Source of the DNA: Trichoderma breve
Taxonomy: Eukaryota; Ascomycota; Sordariomycetes; Hypocreales; Hypocreaceae
Reading direction: 5' to 3'
Assembly: GCF_028502605.1 (NCBI RefSeq)
Contig: NW_026611593.1
Coordinates: 62,001 to 126,000, forward strand
Length of the DNA stretch: 64,000 nucleotides
Part shown: positions 58,130 to 64,000 of the stretch, one piece after another
How the letters are laid out: each line of letters opens with the position of its first letter
Position numbering within the stretch: position 1 is the first letter of the stretch
Notes under the pieces: generated by a model
Database searches by the model: none
What the model saw: the letters and a program-made list of their open reading frames with translations, nothing else
What the model was told of the DNA's origin: nothing
Program-made: the position numbers and the translations under genes

Positions 58130-59923
58130 TTAAGCCATAGCAACTGCCTCTCCAGGCTTCAAATTGATCTTCTTCCATGGAACGATGAAGCTGACCAGAA
58201 AAGCCGTGCCAACCAGTCCGACTGAAACAGCAAAGGCGGCCTTGAGACCATCCATGTATGACAAGATGACGCCTGGCAGCTCATCCGCCGAAAAGACTGA
58301 GCGAAGGTCGGAGGCCCCTGTTGCGAGAACCAGTAGTGGAGAAACTCCCGGTGCGTTGGTTGTCAAAGAGTGAAGCAGCCTGTTGTTGAAAGCTGCTTGG
58401 GCCGCCGAGATGCTGAATGCACCTCCAAGGATCTGGAAAACTATGGATACTCGTTAGCTAAAACTCGGACTTTTATCTTGTCAAGTACATACAGTATAGA
58501 CTCGATGTAGCAGGCGACATGTCGTCAGCGTCAACCTCGGCTTGGAGAATATTCAGGGCATTCTGGAATGGAAATGCAAGACCAGCACCAACGAGAACTT
58601 GATAGCCGATCCATTTTCCACTGGACGTGTCGACATCGAGCGTGTAAAGCAATCCAGTGGCCACTGCCGCTACTGCTGCGCCAGCAGTCATGTAGGGGGT
58701 CGCCATGTGCGTCTTCTCCACGGCGGCTCCTCCAAGGATGATGAACAAACAAGCGGAAAGGACCAAAGGCAGGTTGTCAACACCGGAGTGAATAGCACTA
58801 ACACCCTTGATGCTCTGGAAGTAAATGGGAAGGTAGAACAAGAGCAAAAAGTAGCAGCCGACGAAAAAGAACTGGAATATACCGCCAGCCCACATCACAC
58901 GGCGCTTGAATAGTCTGTAGGGCAACATGGCGTAATCGCCTTGGAAGTATTCCCAGGCAGCAAGCGTGACCATTATGAGAACGAATCCGACAAGCAGCCC
59001 GATGACCACACTGCTGTTCCAAGCATGGCTGACGCCAGCGTACTGGAGTGCAAGGATGAAGCTGATAATACCGCCCATGGCCAGCACGGTGCCGACCGGA
59101 TCCATGTGCAAGAGCTTCTCCTTCAGCGTTGCATCTTGTGTAGTGGAGACACTCGGGGTTCTGAAGAAGAGGAAAAACAAAGCCATAGCAAGTCCACCAA
59201 TGGGCAAGTTAATATAGAAGCACCATCTCCACGTTACTTTCTCTGAGAAGGCTCCGCCAATAAGCGGTCCAAGGATGAAAGCAATACAATAGGTGACTCC
59301 CATAGTGCTCATCAATGTCGGTCGTTTGGCGGGCTCTGCGCTGAACGCCAAGATGACGGTAGAGCCTGAGGTGATACCAGCACCTCCAATACCTGCAATT
59401 GCTCGGCCGACAATGAAGGTGTTGGAGTTTCGAGCCACTCCACAAATAAGACTTCCTAGCTCAAAGACGAAGACTGCTATCGCAAAGGAGATCTTCAAAG
59501 GAAAGTACTTGTAGACTTTGCCCCAGGTGGACTGGAAACCGCCGAGGCACATAAAGTACGCTGATCCGTACCATGATACTTGACTGAGGCCGTGGAACTC
59601 ATCCGTGATTTTGGGGATCGCTGTACCGAGAATAGTCTGCCAGTTTATCAGTAACTGTGGCATATTTTTGTTCGACTTGCATCTCTTACCTGATCGAGGG
59701 AGGCTAAAAACATAGCCAGGTTGATAGCCAAGACAAGAGTTATCAAGCGTAGCCCATGCGGATATTCATCTGCAGTCGGCTCATTGTTGGAAATTGCGGC
59801 CACTTCTGAGGTTCCGACAAGTTTCTCGGGTTGTTCTGGAGCAAGAGAGCTATCCTCTTGGGACGCTGTAGTCGACGTATCGACATTCTCAGATTTCCTC
59901 GTGGCACTGTAGTCTCCGCTCAT
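58130..59923 (-). CDS. MFS drug/metabolite exporter (DHA2 family, 14 helices)
   Basis: Three exons are inferred: 59923-59690, 59636-58493 and 58440-58130, giving 562 aa. A Ser/Thr/Glu-rich cytosolic N-terminus precedes LITLVLAINLAMFLASLDQ. Family motifs follow: WYGSAYFMCLGGFQSTWGK, VGRAIAGIGGAGITSG (motif with RAIAGIGGAG), FILGPLIGGAFSEKVTWRWCF (the antiporter motif C form) and INLPIGG. The C-terminal part has FQILGGAFSISAAQAAF. This class exports mycotoxins, pigments and drugs by proton antiport at the plasma membrane. It sits immediately upstream of the PKS-NRPS on the same strand, so self-protection or product export is the likely job. Confidence 0.95.
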
Positions 59924-61040
59924 CTTGGGTCCTTTCCAAAGAGGCTTTGTCAATAAATATGACAATACTTTCTGGCGAATAGCTCAAACTTACCAGGGTG
60001 TAGGATCAAAGCCTCGAGTCTGATAAGACAAAAGCTCTGTAATTTGTGAAAAGAAGCAGTGCAAAAACCAACTACCGGGACTAACGGTAAACGGAGCGGC
60101 ACTCCTAGACATGAATATCAGAGATGCGAAAGCTGCATTTAAACAGAATGCATCTGTGAACTGTTCAACAGCCCACTTTGCATTGGTCCAATAAGATATC
60201 AGGACGTTGTTGATTCCTTCGACTAATACGGCATGCGGCTGGGCGCCACGTACGGAGGAACGATTCGGCCGACCGCTAGCTCGTCTTCCTCACAATATCA
60301 CTTCGGATATTTTGCTGACGAAGATGGACAGGGGTAATGAACGCCACAGAGTCGTATTGGCGTAGGTAGGTGCATGCATGTCGGGTTAATAGCTACTTGA
60401 ATACTTCTGAAATACGCGTGGCATCAATGATAACAGAAATATTCGGCTGCGTTTGCAACCTGGAGCGGAGCGGAGTTTTCAACATCTTGGCAGGGCTTAG
60501 AGGACTTATGATCTATGTAGACAATGTACCATATTGACAGCGCGACCTGCGTGCCTAGGTATGTGATTGGCTAGATATTCCACGTGCTGAAAGACGCTTG
60601 GGATACCATCTATTGTATTCAGCATTGTGCAGATAATGATGAATCAAGCTTGAACAGCCCGCGCATGTTCCTTGGTAACGCAAGCGTTTAAGTCACCTTC
60701 TTGATCTTTCGCTGCTGCTAGCTCCAAGTCCACTGCATCACAAACCAACAATCACGACGTACTCCGAACATTTAGTCATATGTACAAATAATCTCAATAT
60801 AAGACCGCTGAGGGCACGAACAGTTAAGTGTATATCCCATATCTTGAGAACCCATGGCCCAGATAGAATGATACATCCCAACAGAGCCTAGTGATCGCAT
60901 GGTAATGGGACTGGCGCAGGGGCCATAATTTGTCCTAGATACTAAACTAACAAAACGTCAAATAACTTCTACTAAGAACATGTACAATTTGTTTCCCCCG
61001 TCGCTTTCTTTAAGTAAAGAGTACCAATATCGGCACATCT
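59924..61040. other. Intergenic, MFS exporter promoter
   Basis: 1.1 kb separates the MFS start from the stop of the dioxygenase. It contains scattered CGG triplets (ATTCGGCC near 60264, ATTCGGCTGC near 60442). No coding sequence is seen. Confidence 0.5.
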
Positions 61041-62098
61041 TTAGAGCTCTCCAACTTGAGCAAGGCCCTCTTTGTGGATAGACATTTGGTGACGGAATCG
61101 CTTCACTAGCAATTGTCCAACGGTCTCCTTGTTGGGATCCTCTGGATTCAGTGGGTTGGTTGCGAACACGTCACCGTGCCAAAAGGTCGCACACGAGAGT
61201 CTTTCGCCCTCTGTTTTGTTGATGACCCTGTGCCTCACACTCTTGTAACGGCCGCCGCTCCACTTCATGATCATGTCACCACAGTTAATGACATACACAT
61301 CCTCGATGGCGGGAACGGAAAGCCACTTTTGCTGCTTTTCCAGCCAGACCTCGAGGCCGTCCTTTCCTGCTTGCTGTAAGAGAACGGTAACGCCTCCAAA
61401 GTCGTTGTGCGCGCCCACACCAAACTGGCCCGGCAAGGTTACGCTCGGAGATGGATAGCGGATCAACTTCATCTGCACAAGTGGCCTCTTGGCAAATGCT
61501 TCCATCAAATCCGTGCTATAACCCAGACCCTGGAGTAAGACTTCCCAAATAGTCTTACCTAGCTGGCTCGTCTTCTGGTAGTATTCCCACACCGGGCCAC
61601 GAAAGTCCTCTTCAGGAAGATTCGGCCAGACGTTGGGCCCATAAAAGCCGGAGAACTCCACAACGGGATCTTCTCGACCAAGGTAGTAGGCCTTCATACA
61701 TAATGTTGGTAGTCAGCTGAATGTACAAGTAGCAGCATGTGACATGAAGAAGGTCTAATATTCTCAGACCGACAGGGAACACGCACCTCTTTCGAATCCG
61801 GCATTGCGTCTCCCTCTCGCATTGACATGCCTGATGCTTCATATCCTCGACGGCACGGATTTTCCAGATAGGAGAGCTTCATTTTCTCTTCCTTGGGCAT
61901 GCTAAAAAGTGTGCCGAGACTTTTCAGCAGCTCCTTTTGCAGGCTTATTGGTATACCATGGCCTTTAAGCTGGAAAAAGCCAAAGTCCCGGCAGGCATCC
62001 CGGATTTGCTCAATTACATTCTGCCGATCATCAGGCGACTTTGGCGACAGATAGCCGCTAAGGTCAATGATGGGCAACGAGATATCTTCTTCCGACAT
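61041..62098 (-). CDS. Fe(II)/2-oxoglutarate-dependent dioxygenase (isopenicillin N synthase-like)
   Basis: Two exons, 62098-61787 and 61691-61041, are separated by a 95-bp intron and give 320 aa. The N-terminal domain has PIIDLSGYLS and RDFGFFQLKGHGIP, typical of the DIOX_N region. The iron ligands are His199 and Asp201 (GAHNDFGG) and His258 (SVRHRV). The 2-oxoglutarate-binding pair is Arg268 and Ser270 (RLSCATFW). All are present, so it should be an active soluble non-heme iron oxygenase, catalysing a hydroxylation, desaturation, epoxidation or ring closure. It is divergent from the FAD monooxygenase and beside the exporter, which argues for a tailoring role on the PKS-NRPS product. The upstream codons to 62140 lack an ATG. 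Confidence 0.93.
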
Positions 62099-63657
62099 GA
62101 TAGTTGTAGATCTAACAAGGCGGGCCTCTGATTGAAACACTTATAAGGGGAAATGTGAGATGTGACAGTCGGTGGGTGTAAAAGAAGAGAAAAAGACCGA
62201 TAACAAAGCAAAAAGGCAAATCCTGATACTGAGCCACGATATATATGATGTTCTGCCCTTACCTTTGATGGTCTGAGGTCAACAGCATACTCAACAATTC
62301 GCTATACATGTCTCGTACGACTGATCGTCTCATCACCTACGAAGTAAAGAGGTATTCGAGGTACACCCGATACAGTACGCGGCCTCATTGTGTATTGGGA
62401 GCGGCGACTATGCTTTCACCCGCCATGCTCTTTCGGCAACAAACTACGTCATAATACACCGGGTGTCTAGGGTCCAGGGTCCGAAAGCGATTACTTAGTC
62501 CCACTATCTATCAGGAACGAGGCTTACGCGCGGGGAGATCCGATGTAACTCAATCTGGCTTTGATCTCTGCTAGTGAACACTGAGAAAACAAAGAAGGTG
62601 GTTGTCAAATCGCGTTTCAATTCTCGCACTGATTGTAATTAATGTAGGTTTATCTTAATCACCAAAATGGCTGTGTTTTTGGAAATAGCTTTTTCAAGTT
62701 GTATATCTCTTTGCTACTTGAAAAGATTGCGCAGTTGTTTTGTAGGGTAGGGTAGATAGCTAGAGATGCTGTGGCGGGTTTAGCATAGAGCTGCAGGGTT
62801 GCTTACGATTTGGGAAACGAATGGTGAAACATCGTCCGATTACAAGTAACCGCCATCGACATGGATATTATGCAGCTCTAAGTAGAGACAACCGGTAATT
62901 CCGTACAACTTTTACTCTTTTAGGCAAGCAATAATAATAAAGTTGAAGGTCAACACACTTACAGGAGATTTTGGCAGCAATTAGTCGCCGTATCTGTGAA
63001 GCTGACAAGGCAGGTTACCTGCATCTTTTCGACTGTCAACCAATCAAAGTATAAGAAAATTGCCAACATATGATCCGTTTACTACCATACGAATTAAAGA
63101 AACTCTTGCAAATCTAACCAGTACTTATATATACCATTTACCCGACAGTACTCTGTTCGGAATAGCGAATTTGAGCACCAGTCAAGTTGAAAGCTAAGTA
63201 GTGATAAGTACCCCAATGCTGACATTGACAACAATCCTACCTTGCCACCCCCTACCATCCCGAGGGACGCCGTACCAACAGCTAGTTCTGTCTAAAGCGG
63301 TACACCAAAGACCTTGTAGCAATTAGCTGTATTATCTGTTACCTTGACAGCACCCGTATTATCCGAACCGCAAAGGTAATTTGCTTATTGGTTGTCTGCC
63401 ACTGTTACAACTTACAGGTGTGGGATGATGGGGTGGCATCATGTTAATATTCACTGGACCGGTCAGCTTGTTAGCGTTCGGCGGTTGCCAAAATAGGAAT
63501 CGCCAGCTGCCGGCGACTTCATATTATTTAAATATTATATATCATATGTTCGCCTTCAGTTCCTGTGCCATTCTTATATAAGGCAATCTCCAGAATTCTT
63601 TTGTATTGGCGTACATTTCTTCTGTACTCAAAAATATTCGGTATCCAAACATTTACA
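62099..63657. promoter_or_regulatory. Bidirectional promoter, dioxygenase / FAD monooxygenase
   Basis: This divergent interval of 1.56 kb carries TTCGGCGGT at 63477-63485, shared with the PKS-NRPS upstream region. It is otherwise AT-rich, with no gene seen. Confidence 0.4.
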
Positions 63658-64000
63658 ATGCACGTTCTTATTGCAGGAGCCGGGCTTGGTGGGCTCACAC
63701 TGGCCCAGAACCTCCGGAAACGGGGCATTTCCTATGAGATATTCGAGCGCGATGAGCATAAAGATGCGCGATTCCAGGGATGGGCCATTGCTTTGCACAC
63801 GTAAGCACCCAAGAACTCTAACTGAAAGCCTTACGGCGCTGTATGGCTTATCACCAGTATTAGCATCACAGACGAACTTGTGGCATCTATGCCATCTGAT
63901 ATGCCCGATTTGAGACAGGCCACAGACCACATGTCTCCTCTCAAAATCCCTACCCAGATCTGTCTATACCCCGCTGAAAGCAACGTTCGAGTGGGGTGGG
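63658..64000 (+). CDS. FAD-dependent monooxygenase, N-terminal part, runs off right edge
   Basis: Exon 1 is 63658-63800 and exon 2 begins at 63858 after a 57-bp intron; the frame stays open to the edge. The N-terminus is a dinucleotide-binding fold, HVLIAGAGLGGLTLAQNLRKR (seen as GxGxxG plus a basic helix), with FERDE at the end of the second strand, the FAD-ribose position. WAIALHT and MPSDMPDLRQATDH follow, as in fungal salicylate-hydroxylase-like monooxygenases. It would use NAD(P)H and O2 to hydroxylate or epoxidise a small molecule. Divergence from the dioxygenase suggests joint tailoring. The C-terminal two-thirds are outside the window. Confidence 0.9.

Noticed and set aside
24120..63650. 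tRNA, rRNA, CRISPR or intact transposon features
   Set aside because: I looked for cloverleaf-like segments, long terminal or inverted repeats, and transposase or reverse-transcriptase motifs and recognised none by eye.

Overview
The window is nuclear DNA of a filamentous ascomycete (Pezizomycotina). The reasons are many short GT-AG introns (43-95 bp), Zn2Cys6 regulators, a 12.5 kb hybrid PKS-NRPS gene, GPI-anchored and secreted proteases, and gene-poor AT-rich gaps. Nothing seen fixes the species; a Sordariomycete is only a guess. I rebuilt the exon structures by hand from splice sites. In every multi-exon gene reported as intact, the joined coding length is a multiple of three.

Region A (1-15.1 kb): the N-terminal part of a Zn2Cys6 regulator runs off the left edge. 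It is followed by a small second Zn2Cys6 protein divergent from an acyl-CoA ligase, then a peroxisomal acyl-CoA oxidase, a Dal5/ACS-type MFS permease, a zinc alcohol dehydrogenase, an alpha/beta hydrolase and an enoyl-CoA hydratase/isomerase. Three enzymes end in PTS1-like tripeptides (ARL, AKL, AKI). A CGCCGA-type motif recurs in every promoter interval of the block. Together these suggest a co-regulated, partly peroxisomal, beta-oxidation-like acyl-processing cluster, with the ligase activating, the oxidase and hydratase processing, the hydrolase releasing and the permease transporting.

Region B (15.9-29.0 kb): a GPI-anchored aspartic protease, a secreted M20 peptidase, a 2 kb gap with a VOC-domain relic, a cytochrome P450, a CocE/NonD-type hydrolase with an apparent one-base frameshift, and a TRI3-like acyltransferase.

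Region C (29.0-44.2 kb): sparse. It holds a clearly dead MFS transporter, a secreted subtilisin, a third Zn2Cys6 regulator, a seven-helix membrane protein of unknown role, and long stretches without genes.

Region D (44.2-64 kb): a secondary-metabolite cluster. A 4043-residue PKS-NRPS (KS-AT-DH-MT-(no ER)-KR-ACP-C-A-T-R) is followed by a 14-helix MFS exporter, an Fe(II)/2-oxoglutarate dioxygenase and, divergent from it, an FAD monooxygenase that runs off the right edge. The expected product is a methylated, unsaturated polyketide amide-linked to one amino acid, released by the terminal R domain and then oxidised and exported.
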